The translations under genes were made by a program, and so were the position numbers. Positions 36,840-48,353 of a stretch of 64,000 nucleotides of DNA are shown here, one piece after another. Numbering within the stretch: position 1 is the stretch's first letter; the number at the start of each line of letters is the position of its first letter. The notes under the pieces are model-generated. The model had not been told where the DNA came from, did no database searches, and worked only from the letters and a program-made list of their open reading frames with translations. Origin of the DNA: Tetragonia tetragonoides (lineage: Eukaryota; Streptophyta; Magnoliopsida; Caryophyllales; Aizoaceae); NCBI GenBank assembly GCA_038025085.1, contig CM076146.1, positions 15,722,001-15,786,000 of the forward strand, in the 5' to 3' direction.

Positions 36840-37564
36840 CTAAGCTTCTGCAAAGATATGTGTCCCAGATACTCGCCAATATGTACTCATAGGGACAAAC
36901 TTGATGCGGTAGTGTCTAGGTTTCGGGATAGTAGTATTCCAACCTCTAAGTTTACTCAACCTGAATTCACACTACTTTAACATGTTATCAACACAGAACA
37001 TAACAACCGCATTTGATGAGCTATACATGTCAACCTCGCAAGGTTCACTCCGAAGTAGAAGACCACGGGGTGGTGGGAGTGGGATGAGTGATGGATTGAC
37101 GACAGACAGTAAAGCGGGTGGGATGATGAAGTCAGAGTTATCTGATTGCATAGTATGGAAAGCTTCTATTACCAGGGTTTTCTTTTCTTCACTGACACCA
37201 TTAGAGAGGGCGTCTGAAATGTCCGGTAGATAACCGGGTTTGGGGAATTCATCCCCTTCTTTCATGAACAGATTCTGCAACTCTCTAGGAGTTTTGTGTG
37301 GACACATGATTATCTTCCTCAACATCTTAATAGGCACATCAACGAATTTCCCTTTTTTGTTGTAAACTTGGTAGTGGATTGTGTTAGGGTCTTTCTCATT
37401 CTCATTAGTATTTGGTGTGGGGGATTCAGAAACGTCAAATGCAAAGACCTATCCCATTCGATGGACTCCCCTTGACTAGAATCTGTAGACACTGCTTGGG
37501 GGTAATAGTGAATGTTCAGTTCTCGTAAAACAGATGGGCTGAAATGTATCACATTATTTTCCAT
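36840..37564 (-). pseudogene. Unknown protein family, copy 3 (frameshift and nonsense)
   Basis: Duplicate of copy 2. It shares the same lost C, so that frameshift predates the tandem duplication. In addition CAG has become TAG at 36972-36974 (after VDNMLK), ending the frame early relative to copy 2. Confidence 0.55.
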
Positions 37565-37839
37565 TGTTATTCAGTTTAAGGTTTGGGGATAGGAGGGATA
37601 TTTGGGATTGCAAATTGGGAGACAATACTCTATTTGTCGAGTAGGCTTTCAATTAAGATGAGCAAACCAGCAACAGAGGAGTATATATATTCGGTTGCCA
37701 AAATTACCATTTTGCCCCTAAAGTATGGATATTCAAATTAAATTGATGTTGAATTTAGTAGGGTATAAAATTTGTATGCTTTATACCGTATATATAGTTA
37801 TGTCGTATCTCATCTGTGTAATTATATACTCACGCACAA

Positions 37840-39325
37840 GTATTCACTATGAGCACTCAACATAATCAATTGAACCATATTATGACGTATCTATGAAGAA
37901 TAATGTCCAACATCATGATCCTATGTCCATCAATTGATGATATAGGTTCTAGCCTTAACACAATGTGAAACGGTTGCACCTAAATTACCAGAGTTTTACA
38001 AATGATCAATGTTAATTAGCACTCAACATAATCAACTGAACCATATTGTGACGTACCTATGAAGAATAACTTCCAAACATCATGATCCTATGTTCATCAA
38101 TTGATGATTTAGGTTCTAGCCTTAACACGATGTGGAATGGTTGCACGTAAATTACCAGAGTTTTACAAATGATCAATGTTAATTAGCACTTAACATAATC
38201 AATTGAACCATATTGTGACGTACCTATGAAGAATAACGTCCAACATCATGATCCTATGTTCATCAATTGATGATTTAGGTTCTAGCCTTAACACATTGTG
38301 GAACGGTTGCACCTAAATTATCAGAGTTTTACAAATGATCAATGCTAATTAGCACTCAACATAATCAATTGAACCATATTGTGACGTACCTATGAAGAAT
38401 AACGTCCAACATCATGATCCTATGTTCATCAATTGATGATTTAGGTTCTAGCCTTAACACAATGTGGAACGGTTGCACCTAAATTACTAGAGTTTTACAA
38501 ATGATCAATGCTAATTAGCACTCAACATAATCAACTGAACCATATTGTGAGGTACCTATGATCAATATCGTCCAACATCATGATCGTATGTTTATCAATT
38601 GATGATTTAGGTTCTCGCTTTAACACAATGTGGAACGGTTGCACCTAAATTACCAGAGTTTTAAAAATAATCAATGCTAATTAGCACTCAACATAATCAA
38701 TTGAACCATATTGGGAGGTACCTATGATCAATATCGTCCAACATCATGATCCTATGTTCATCAATTGATGATTTAGGTTCTCGCCTTAACACAATGTGGA
38801 ACGATTGCACCTAAATTACCAGAGTTTTACAAATGATCAATGCTAATTAGTACTCAACATAAACAATTGAACCATATTGTGACGTACCTATGAAGAATAA
38901 CGTCAAACATCATGATCGTATGTTCATCAATTGATGATTTAGGTTCTAGCCTTAACACAATGTGGAACGGTTGCACCTAAATTACGAGAGTTTTACAAAT
39001 GATCAATGCTAATTAGCACTCAACATAATCAATTTGACCATATTGTGACGTACCTATGAAGAATAACGTCCAACATCATGATCCTATGTTCATTAATTGA
39101 TTATTTAGGTTCTAGCCTTAACCCACTGTGGAACGGTTGCAGCTAAATTACCAGAGTTTTACAAATGATCAATGCTAATTAGCACTCAACATAATCAATT
39201 GAACCATATTATGACGTACCTATAATCAATAACGTCCAACTTCATGATCCTATGTTCATCAATTGATGATTTAGGTTCTACCCTTAACACAATGTGGAAC
39301 GGTTGCACCTAAATTACCAGAATTA
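37840..39325 (+). repeat. 166-bp tandem array (about 9 units)
   Basis: GAACCATATTGTGACGTACC and equivalents start at 37872, 38038, 38205, 38371, 38537, 38703, 38869, 39035 and 39201, a period of 166 bp. Units contain the palindrome TCAATTGA, GATTTAGGTTCTAG and GGAACGGTTGCACC, and differ by scattered substitutions. The array has satellite character. A single related unit lies at 33083 and 35425 in the duplicated block. Confidence 0.95.
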
Positions 39326-40003
39326 ATCCATATTCTTGTTTGAAGTAAACCTTTGAAAAATTCCTTTAACATAACTCCTAAATAACTTCAGAGTTATTTG
39401 TTCCAAAGTTTAAATATTTCTATTCGTAGTTTGATGTATTGAATTATATTTTGGTACCAATAAATCGTGTTTCAATTTTAAAGTCTAGTTTCAACCGTTT
39501 TGGAATTTCCCTTTACAACATAGTTATGCTTGTTTTGAGATATGGAGAGATTTTCTTTTACCGCCGGCCCCACACCATGCCTTAACTCTTTTCCCATGTT
39601 GTCTCTTGTCAACTTCCCATAGTGTATGCATGCTTTCTTTATTACTAGGATAGTACATGTCAGATATAGCACGTACCCGGTTAACAATTTAGCATGCTTT
39701 GTCCTTTGTCAATGAAAATGACAACACTTGTATGTTGGCTTTATTTACGATTTCTGCAAGGCTTGATCATATAGGGTTCCTTGGATCTAAATGGTTAGTA
39801 ATAATATTTGTTAACACTACAAAGTGAAAGCTATATAACTGAAGTTCAGTCATCAACACCTTTAACAGAATATTGAAATTTGTTTTTGTAACATTACTAG
39901 TCATGGGAGAAATTTCAAACATCATCCCTAACTTTATAACATTTAAAGTACAACATTAGGAGTACATATCATTACAAACAACTTATGTTACATAACAGGA
40001 GTA
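39326..40003. other. Spacer, no recognised gene
   Basis: A minus-strand 69-codon frame (39478-39687) exists but shows no family features. AT-rich, otherwise unremarkable. Confidence 0.35.
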
Positions 40004-40545
40004 CTATATAAAAGATTGATAACTTTTTGTACATATCATAATCTCTGAGAGCACCATTTGATTGACGTGATACATTTGTAGTTGAACCATGCAGTATGAG
40101 CAATCAACTTGATCAGGATCATTGTGTGGATAATCAACGGGCTCAAACATAGGCCAATGACCCAATCTAACATCTCCGCAAATTTTTTCAAAAGTGAATT
40201 TGAATTTGAAAGGTTGTCCACGAAACGTCATTTTCCTTAGTCTTTCAGGTAAATATGCATGTTCCTTTTAGCATTTGGCAAATGTGAAATTTTGAGTAAC
40301 TTTATAAATCCTCGTATCTTCTCTTCGCTAAAATCAATTACACCTATTACATATGTAGCAAATTCCGATCTCATTTGACTGGTCATCTCCAAAGTCTTAA
40401 TCCCACCCTTTTGTTGTTTATCTTCGAAATAGATATAAATACCAACAGCAACCATTGCATCAACATCATATGCTTTAACCATTTCCATAATCGTCGTTTG
40501 GCGTCTAAGAGATAGGTCTTTCATTGGATTTGAATAAAAATCCAT
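40004..40545 (-). pseudogene. Unknown protein remnant, two frames
   Basis: The minus-strand ATG at 40545 encodes MDFYSNPMKDLSLRRQTTIM and AMVAVGIYIYF over 102 codons. One base out of register, a second piece (40231-40004, with FRGQPFKFKFTFEKICGD, LGHWP and QVDCSYCMVQLQM) continues it. GHW followed by Q.DC recalls the His and Cys boxes of Ulp1-type cysteine proteases, but spacing is too short for a full domain, so the assignment is weak. A second reading is a chance run of open frame in a TE-derived spacer. Confidence 0.3.
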
Positions 40546-40860
40546 GTTATTTGAATTATTATTTACGTAATTATGGATGATGCAACATAGTACCTGTAAT
40601 TCTAGTCCTTAGCATGGGTATGTATAGAAAGATAAATAGCGGTTTATGGTTAAAGATAGTTACGCAATGACATGAATACAGTCAAAACATACTTATCCTA
40701 TAGGAAACGTTGCCTTTGTATGCAGTAAATCGTTCAATATATAAATTGTTAACTACGGGCTACATGACGCTTAATCCTTGGTATAAAAAATTAATAATCT
40801 AGTTCCAATTTAGTAGTAGTTACTCCATATTGTACTAATTCTACTGTATTACTAATTGTG

Positions 40861-41060
40861 ATCATTGTAACACATTCAATTACATATTATATCATATAAT
40901 TAACCAAGATCACCTTAAAATTGACACATTCGATTACTATTTCTACTTAATTACTAATTGTGATCATTGTAACACAACCAATTAATCATTCTATATTATT
41001 ACTAATGAAGATCATATTAAAATTTACACATTGGATAACTCTTTCTACTAGATGACTATT
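40861..41060 (+). repeat. Degenerate copies of the 54-bp motif
   Basis: CACATTCGATTACTATTTCTAC..ATTACTAATTGTGATCATT-type units, irregularly spaced, precede the third TATA module, so 54-bp-like motifs exist on both sides of it. Confidence 0.5.
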
Positions 41061-41545
41061 TACATATATTATTAGTTACGTAATAACCACTTAGAAGTAA
41101 ACGTCGTTGTATATTGATGCAATCGTGACTTATCATTGCAGTAAATGGTTCAAAATGTAGTATTGAATATACATCGAAAAATGTGAGGTTGGTCATATCA
41201 AATAATTCGCATTATTTGAAATTTTTATGTCATTATCAATAGAATGTAATGCTTGTTGGTAATTTCAAATTGTATAATATCCAATTTGTATAACATCAAA
41301 ATTTGTATCATTTAGACAAAAACATGTAACTCAATGACTTTGACTGACTTCAGTTGAAAAGATGACAATGACCTTTAACATTTTAGGCAATTTCAATATC
41401 ATAGTTTGGTCATGACGGTCCTTAGCCACCCCCTATAAAAAGTACGAAACCTATGGACCTTATTTTTGGCGGAAATTTTGAATTGGTAACCCAAAACGTG
41501 TTTTGGAGGGAGGATTTTTGGGGGGGATTTTTGGGGGACATTATT
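41061..41545 (+). promoter_or_regulatory. TATA module, copy 3
   Basis: ATTATTAGTTACGTAATAAC, then AGTTTGGTCATGACGGTCC, CCCCTATAAAA (41430-41440), TTTTTGGCGGAAATTTTGAA and GTGTTTTGGAGGG, in the same order as copies at 33.5 and 35.8 kb. No gene follows; the 54-bp array does. Confidence 0.5.
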
Positions 41546-42880
41546 CAAGAATTGGATTACTCATTCTATGTTATTACAAATTGTGATCATATTCATATTC
41601 ACCAATTGGATTAATCATTCAATGTTATTACTAATCATGATCATATTCATATTGACACATTCAATTACTCATTCAATGCTATTACTAATCATGATCATAT
41701 TCATATTCACACATTCGATTACTCATTCAATATTATTACTAATCAAGATCATTCATATTGACCAATTCGATTAGTCATTCAATGTTATTACTAATCATGA
41801 TCATATTCATATCGACCAATTCGATTACTCATTCTATGTTATTACTAATCATGATCATATTTATATTGGCCAATTCGATTACTCATTCTATGTTATTACT
41901 AATGATGATCATATTCATATTGATGATTTCGATTATTCATTCAATATTATTACTAATCATGATCATATTCATATTCTCACATTCGATTACTCTTTCTATG
42001 TGGAAACTAATGATGATCATATTCATATTGGCACATTCGATTCCTCATTCAATGTTATTACTAATCATGATCATATTCTTATTGACCAATACGATCACTC
42101 ATTCAATGTTATTACTAATGCATGATCATATTCATATTGACCGATTCGATTACTGATTCTATGTTATTACAAATCATGATCATATTCATATTGGCACATT
42201 CGATTCCTCAATTTCGGTTATTACTAATCATGATCATATTCATATTGACCAATTTAATTACTCATTATATGTTATTACTAATCATGATCATATTCATATT
42301 GGCCAATTTGATTACTCATTCAATGTTAATACTAATCATTATCATATTCCTATTAACCAATTCGATTACTCATTCTATGTTATTACTAATCATGATCATA
42401 TTCATATTGACCAATTCGATTACTCATTCTATGTTATTACTAATCATGATCATATTCATATTGGCACATTCGATTCCTCAATCTCGTTTATTAGTATCAT
42501 GATCATATTCATATTGACCAATTCGATTACTCAGTATATGTTATTACTAATCATGATCATATTCATATTGACCAATTCGATTACTCAATCAATGTTATTA
42601 CTAATCATTATCATATTCATATTGACCAATTCGATTCCTCAATCAATGTTATTACTAATCATTATCATATTCATTTTGACCAATTCGATTAGTCAATCAA
42701 TGTTATTACTAATCATGATTATATTCAAATTGGCACATTCGATTACTCATTCTATGTTATTACTAATCATGATCATATTCATATTGACCAATTCGATTAC
42801 TCATTCTATGTTATTACTAATCATGATCATATTCATATTGGAGCTTTGGATTAGTCATTCTATGTGATTAGTATTCACAT
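41546..42880 (+). repeat. 54-bp tandem array (about 24 units)
   Basis: Consensus unit parts: TGTTATTACTAATCATGATC, then ATATTCATATTGACCAATTC, then GATTACTCATTCTA; 54 bp in all. ATGATCAT is palindromic. As 54 equals 18 codons, the plus strand stays open as repeated hydrophobic MLLLIMIIFILTNSITHS-like frames (41568-42867). There is no sign of selection for protein, so I take the frames as by-products. Single-copy relatives lie near 33198 and 35540. Confidence 0.95.
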
Positions 42881-43200
42881 ATTATTAGTTACCTAATTAC
42901 TAGTTTGAATTAGACTCCGTTATATATTGATGTAATCTTTCACTTATAATTGAAGTAAATGATTGAAAATTTAGTGTTGATGAGTCGTCTAAAATATAGC
43001 CTTTCTAATGTCCATAAGACAAAAACATGCAAGTCTATGGTATTACTTTCACTGACTAAAGTTTAAAACATGACAATGACCTTAAATACTTTAGGCAAAT
43101 TCAAATTATAGTTTGGTCATCACAGACCTTAGGCCAACCCCTATAAAATTACAATTATTTGAAAAATTGTTTTTGGCAGAAATTTTTAAATTGGTAACCA
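42881..43200 (+). promoter_or_regulatory. TATA module, copy 4
   Basis: ATTATTAGTTACCTAATTAC, AACATGACAATGACCTTAAA, AGTTTGGTCATCACAGACC, CCTATAAAATT (43140-43149), TTTTTGGCAGAAATTTTTAA and GTGTTTTGGAAGG. This copy is followed 480 bp later by a spliced ORF, so it could be that gene's promoter. Confidence 0.5.
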
Positions 43201-43629
43201 AATATGTGTTTTGGAAGGTGGATTTTTGGACTTCCTCCTATTTAGCGCAACATTGGAATATAATGCTAAGTTTTATTTTGGCCTTTCCAGCGGTTTTCCC
43301 ATAATATTAAGATGTTGGTTAATAAAGAGTTTTACAATTGTAAATGAAGCTTACAAATACGGAAATACCCATATTGACACCTTCTTCCTACATGTCCCCA
43401 ACTAATCCTTGATAAGAAATCAACCTAAAATATCTGAAGCAATAAGTATTTTTATAGAAAGGTGGCATGTCCAATGTACTTTTCAGTTTTCACAACATTG
43501 CTTGTACTAAGAAATCTCATCCTACATATGTAGCCTATCTTTTGTTACCCAATGTATAGCAACATCACCTACACGCACTTTCCTTGTTTCATAAAAATAG
43601 AAATAAGTAGCCTGCATAATACGAGTGTT

Positions 43630-44245
43630 ATGGACAAAGTATTCCACAATATTAAATGCGTTGGTACTTCTGGTTCTCAGTTGAGTTACTGCATCCCCAA
43701 TTCTAAGGTACTCTTCTCATCCCATATTGTCACTAACCCTAATTGCGTCTCCATATATATTGTAAACTATGACCATTTACTCCACATTCATTTACTCTCT
43801 TTATAACTTGTAACACATCATTTATTTCCTATGTAGTCAAAGACATCAGAGTTTGAAGCTGGGAGTCCTCTACCAATTCCAATGGGTATGAATCATTTAT
43901 TGTGTACTACCTTAGTTTTGCTCATTTATTGTCAATATTGTTTATTACACATTTATGCTTCAACTTTTTAATAATTTTAAGGTTTGTCCTTATGTTAAAT
44001 CAGACAAGAAGGACGACTCTAATGAGGATTGTTTACTAGAAGGGCTAATTCAAATGTGTTATGAGTTTCTGTACAAGCACTATGAGAAGTCTTTGACCAA
44101 ACTAGAGAATGAGGTGGTTGAGTTTTTGACTAGGGTCATGCACTACAACAAGAAACCTAAAGTTAAGAAGTGGATGTTTATGGATGACCCCTTGCCAGAG
44201 ATGCTGAAACTGCTATGCAAAGCACGTGTAAGTGATGAGCCATAA
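43630..44245 (+). CDS. Unknown spliced gene (three exons)
   Basis: Exon 1 43630-43707 (MDKVFHNIKCVGTSGSQLSY...), donor GTACTC; exon 2 43837-43885 after ATGTAG (SKTSEFEAGSPLPIPM), donor GTATGA; exon 3 44004-44245 after AAATCAG, rejoining in frame as DKKDDSNEDCLLEGLIQMCY and ending KARVSDEP. This gives about 122 residues. The C-terminal half is helical and charged (SLTKLENEVVEFL, KKPKVKKW). Phase agreement across both introns supports it. A further Lys/Ser-rich frame (44258-44461) may belong through another intron (GTAAGTG at 44227). Upstream is TATA module 4. I recognise no domain. It could be a transposon accessory gene or a host gene. Confidence 0.4.
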
Positions 44246-44461
44246 TGGAGGAAGTCAATGATACCTACAACCAAAAGCAAATCTGTTGCAAGGACTACCC
44301 CTATTGCCAATGTTGATCAATCTTCCAGTACTCCTAATGGCAATATTGACCAATCGTCCAAAGGTAAATATGGAAATTCTGCTAAGGGAAAGGAAAACTC
44401 AACTGGTCTAGGCATAGGGAAGAGTCTCATCCATGACTTCATCCAACTCAGCTTTACTTAA

Positions 44462-45075
44462 GTGACAAGTCAATTGGAAAGGGGTTTAAATTTGTCCTGA
44501 CATACTCTACAAAGGTCATATTATGGGGGTTGTGCTATATAGATGTTGTTGTTTTTAGTATTATTAAGTGGACAGGTTGTTTTATGCTACTTCTCATCTA
44601 ATTTTATTACTATGTCCCTTTTGTAACTAAGCCAACCTATTAATTAATGTCAGGTTTGTAAATGAATTGTTGTTAACTTGAAATACAATGTTGTGCAATA
44701 TGTTGCTATAATATTAGTATTATTTCACACACTTTTAAATTAGCTATTTGCATATAATTGGTCATAGTTAATAACTTTATTGCTCGCATATATGTATCAG
44801 GACAGGTCTTAGCTTATAACGAGTAACAACTTTGAGTCTTTGAAGTAAACATCATTGCATAATGTTGTAAGCAATATGACCAAGGGTTGTAATTGACTTG
44901 CGTCATTGATGTATTTCCTTTTCTTCAGTGTATTCCAATAGACTTAGTATGCAATATTCCTTTTGACTAGTCAAAGCCCATTAACTCAATACTGACCTAA
45001 TAGGAATTAATAGCGGTCAAGCCCTACTCTAACTTAAATGTTTGACTACTTCTCTCCCACACACACCTCCTGCTC
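44462..45075. other. Spacer / B3 gene upstream region
   Basis: No coding features; AT-rich DNA that ends in the core promoter of the B3-domain gene. Confidence 0.4.
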
Positions 45076-45086
45076 TTTATTTATAG
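45076..45086 (+). promoter_or_regulatory. TATA box of the B3-domain gene
   Basis: TTTATTTATAG, preceded by C-rich CCCACACACACCTCC, lies about 100 bp before the ATG at 45184. A C/A-rich start region (GCACTCAACAAACAAC) follows at the expected distance of about 30 bp. Confidence 0.5.
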
Positions 45087-45183
45087 CCAACCAGTTACAT
45101 GGAAATGCAATTGTGCACTCAACAAACAACAAACTCATTCTATTATAATTTTTATATTGTTGTTCGTCTGAAAGGTGATTGCT

Positions 45184-45772
45184 ATGTCAAATCCAATTGT
45201 CAAGAAATTTATCATCATTGTCACTAATGAATCAACTACTGAGCAGGTAAACGTTTTCTACACAATTGTTTGACGTTCACTTCCGATTTGTTAATAGACG
45301 TTTTCAATCTAACTTATTTTGTTTCATTTTTCACCACTGTAGAAAATAACAAAGGAATTCAGTGTTTCAATTGATAAACAAATCTCCTCTGAATCTTTCA
45401 TTGAAGGACCAAATGGAAGATTATGGAAGATTGATACTAAAAAAGCAGGAGCTGATTACATATTTTGCAATAGGTGGAACAATTTCTTAAGCGAACATGG
45501 GATAACAGCATGGACCTTAGTTTTTTTCAAATATAAGGGGGATCCAAAATTTGCGGTAAATTTTTTTGATGATTCTGGGTGTGATCAGCAAAGTCTTACT
45601 TTGTTGGAACTCCTTTGTACAATGATGCGTAAGATTAAACAACTTTGTACTACCATCAAAATGTTGAATAATAAATTGCCTCTTTTTTTGTTCTTGTTGG
45701 AATGTTGTGGTTGTAGTGGTGCTGCAACCATTATGTACGAATTGTACTAGTATTTTGTCGTTCGATCAATAA
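45184..45772 (+). CDS. Small B3-domain (REM-like) DNA-binding protein
   Basis: Exon 1 45184-45246 (MSNPIVKKFIIIVTNESTTE) ends CAG|GTAAAC. Exon 2 starts at 45343 after CACTGTAG and encodes a B3 fold: ITKEFSVSIDKQI (strand 1), GRLWKIDTKKAG, FCNRWNNFLSEHGI, then WTLVFFKYKGDPKFAVNFFD. Order and hallmark residues (GR.WK, W..F...H.I, F.Y.G...F.V..F) fit the plant B3 superfamily of sequence-specific DNA-binding regulators, which act in the nucleus. The end is ambiguous: read-through stops at 45750, whereas a third exon (donor at 45629, acceptor TTGTAG at 45716) gives a stop at 45772 and 134 residues. No disruption is seen in this frame and a TATA box is present, so this is the best candidate for an intact gene. 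It is convergent with the Ulp1-like pseudogene. Confidence 0.6.
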
Positions 45773-45977
45773 TAACCATAAACTTGCATAATTCTATCAG
45801 TTCAAATATGACACTTGCTTTCAACATAAAAAGTTGAAACCTATCAACATACTATCATACACTATTAATTACAACATACAAATTACAACATACAAACACC
45901 AACACTGTCAAATAAAACATACATTTTAATTTCTGCAAATGCAAAGTTCTTCTAAATAGAATGTCATTCCCAATAAC

Positions 45978-48353
45978 TCATTTCACACCCTTGCCTTGCT
46001 TATGCATAGAACACAAATATTGAACTTCATGTTTCAGCTTGTTGTGGGGAGAAGACAACATTTCCAAGATAATCCTCCTCCTTGTAAATGCGATAGGAAA
46101 CTACAATAAAGGGAAAAACACTTAATTATTTAGGATTTATTCATAACTGGTAATCAGACTATTACAAGCATTGTTTCTTTCATTTGCCTTACCAAGTTCT
46201 GCTGTAGGTCTTCTTTGGACATTGGCCAAACTTCTATAATCCCATCATGTGGACACCACAATCAAACCTATGTACAACGTATAACATATCATCAATAACA
46301 GTCAGTTTTGATAACACAACATGTTACATCCACACCTGCAAACTTATGAACTTACGCATTTTTCTGTCTGGGCACATTCCCATTACACAGCGTCCACTTT
46401 GCCAAATCAACGTGACCAACATATTTGGAAATCAACTTCTCTAAACAGATCATTTACATTACGAATACCATATTAAATCTTCACTCATACAGTAAGCTAA
46501 ACTCCAACTATCATAATGTTCACTATAGACATACCAACTTCTGCTCAAGTCTGTAATCAACCAGCACAGGGCCCTTCCACCCATGACCCAACCTTAGTGT
46601 TCTCTGTGTCATAGAAAAATACTCCAACTTCGTGACACGCTTTGCGCCCATATCAAAATGATAAGCTAACCAATGACCACAATTACAAACTGGGAAAAAT
46701 ATCTACAATAGCAGGACTCAATGTTATTCAATACTCAAACACCAAAGTTAACTTTTCACTTTCTAACAAAATATAAATTACACTTACATCTTCGCAGTCA
46801 CGTGGAGATACTCCCAGTTTCTCCAGCTCACTTGTAACCACCTCAAGTTGCTTGACTTCCTTAATGCTTTTGAAAAATACATACAAACTCTTTCCTCCTT
46901 CAACGCTAATGCCTTCAAAACAGAATATATAATCTAAATAAACAAGTTTCACTTTCAAAATCACATAATAATGCACTTCATATTACCGCATAATGAGGAT
47001 CAAATATAAATCGACCCCCACTCATGTGTTCGTCCATATTCTTCATATACGCCAAAGTCGTCACCACCTATTCAAACATAGGTGTTTCATTATCTACAAT
47101 GCCATTTAAGGACATAACTAAAGGAATTTAATTTGCAAATTTCCTTACTTCACTATTGAGCCAATCGATACCCTTCGCTAATGATCGCATTTCGCCTTTG
47201 TCCAAATTATAAACCGGTGTATCGATCAATATCAATCTGCATGCTTTTCAAACTGTTACAATCTCTCTAATTAGGATGTTTATTCAACTTACATTGAACA
47301 ACAATATACTTACTCTTTTGGAATACGATCACTACCAGATATGAAACTAATAATCTTCCATTGACCGGGACTCGTACGTCCTCTTTTTGAAACACGATGA
47401 CTTCTGTCTGTGTGACGTTTCCCTAATACTAACTTCCCCTTCCTGTTTCATTCCTTTGCATTACCATCAACATTTGTCCCATCCGAATTCTTCTCATCAA
47501 CTTTTCCATTCCCACCAACAAAATCACCATCAGTATCATCACCATCATTATCATCACCATCACCATCATTATCATCAACATCACTATGATCAACCACAAT
47601 CTTTTCACCCCCAACACCATCATCAACCACATCATTCTCACTAGCACTGTCATCACCACCACTCTTATCACCACCAACAACACCTCCACCACAACCAACA
47701 GAAACATCACCACTACCACCATCATCAACAACCACATCACCACCACCACCATCTTCACCAACCACATTACCCCCACCCCACTATTATCACCACCAGCATC
47801 ACCACCACCACCATCATCACCAACCACTTTACCCCCACCACTCTTATCACCACAAGCATCACCTGAATAACCACCAACAACACCACCAGAATCATCACCA
47901 CCACCTCCACCAGATTGACCACCGCCACCTCCACCAGAATCACCTCCACTATAATCACCACCACCATAATGATCACCAACCCCATCTAAGTTTTTATTTT
48001 GGGAAGGAGTAAAACATGGACTGAATTGGTCATCAAATTTTCCATTGTATTAATTGGAGGGAGGAGGTATCATCACCGGCAACGCGTCGTGTGATTTACA
48101 CTTTATCACCTTCTCATTCTCGGGAGTGAAAAAATCATAATTTAACTTTACATTATTCTCCTCACCACCAAATCTACGGGTCCTCCAATCAAACTGTATA
48201 GGAGAATTTGGTGTACCACCAGAAGCATGATGCGGTGTTGACTCTGAAGGTTCGGAACCACCTGAATCTTTCTCCTTTTCAAATGACTGTACAAACACAG
48301 AAGATAACCCCTTCCCAAAACCACTCTTTGAACTGCATTTAACATCCTTCTTC
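45978..48353 (-). pseudogene. Ulp1-type (C48) cysteine protease-like gene, decayed
   Basis: Ulp1-family proteases cleave SUMO-like modifiers. Plant transposons often carry such domains. Minus-strand exons: N-terminal part 48353-47985 with an in-frame stop at 48050; a long Gly/Asp/Ser tract (47985-47429) with one frameshift near 47765; about 47230 (LDKGEMRSLAKGIDWLNSE); about 47065 (RFIFDPHYA); 46912-46788 (LEKLGVSPRDCED); 46702-46535 (IFFPVCNCGHWLAYHFDM, His box); 46438-46356 (VPRQKNA, Gln); 46267-46193 (FDCGVHMMG, the catalytic Cys); 46100-45978, ending KQGKGVK. Most junctions are GT/AG. The canonical Asp after the His box is not obvious. One base is missing just after DCGVHMMG, and phase is unclear at 46912. 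A CACTA-like end interrupts it at 48354. Confidence 0.55.
47429..47985 (-). repeat. GGT/GAT trinucleotide-rich coding tract
   Basis: Degenerate GGTGGTGAT repeats read as Gly/Asp-rich protein in the Ulp1-like gene. On the plus strand the same DNA gives His- or Thr-rich open frames, which are shadows. Confidence 0.75.

Larger units (their letters stand above)
32974..37657. repeat. Head-to-tail duplication of a 2,342-bp unit
   Basis: Unit 1 (32974-35315) and unit 2 (35316-37657) correspond base for base with a constant offset of 2,342: for example GGCATCATAG at 33481 and 35823, and the MENN... start codon at 35222 and 37564. Differences are scattered substitutions. Each unit carries a 166-bp-array seed, a 54-bp-array seed, a TATA module, a LINE endonuclease fragment and the unknown minus-strand ORF. 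Confidence 0.95.

Noticed and set aside
41568..42867. Four plus-strand open frames of hydrophobic repeats (MLLLIMIIFILTNSITHS)
   Set aside because: They come from a 54-bp tandem array whose period is a multiple of three; breaks between frames fall at unit-length changes and there is no start context or neighbouring exon.
37840..42880. CRISPR-like array
   Set aside because: Units are contiguous and related throughout with no unique spacers, and the context is a plant genome.
47387..47870. Plus-strand His- and Thr/Pro-rich frames
   Set aside because: They are the complement of the Gly/Asp-rich GGT/GAT tract of the minus-strand Ulp1-like gene.
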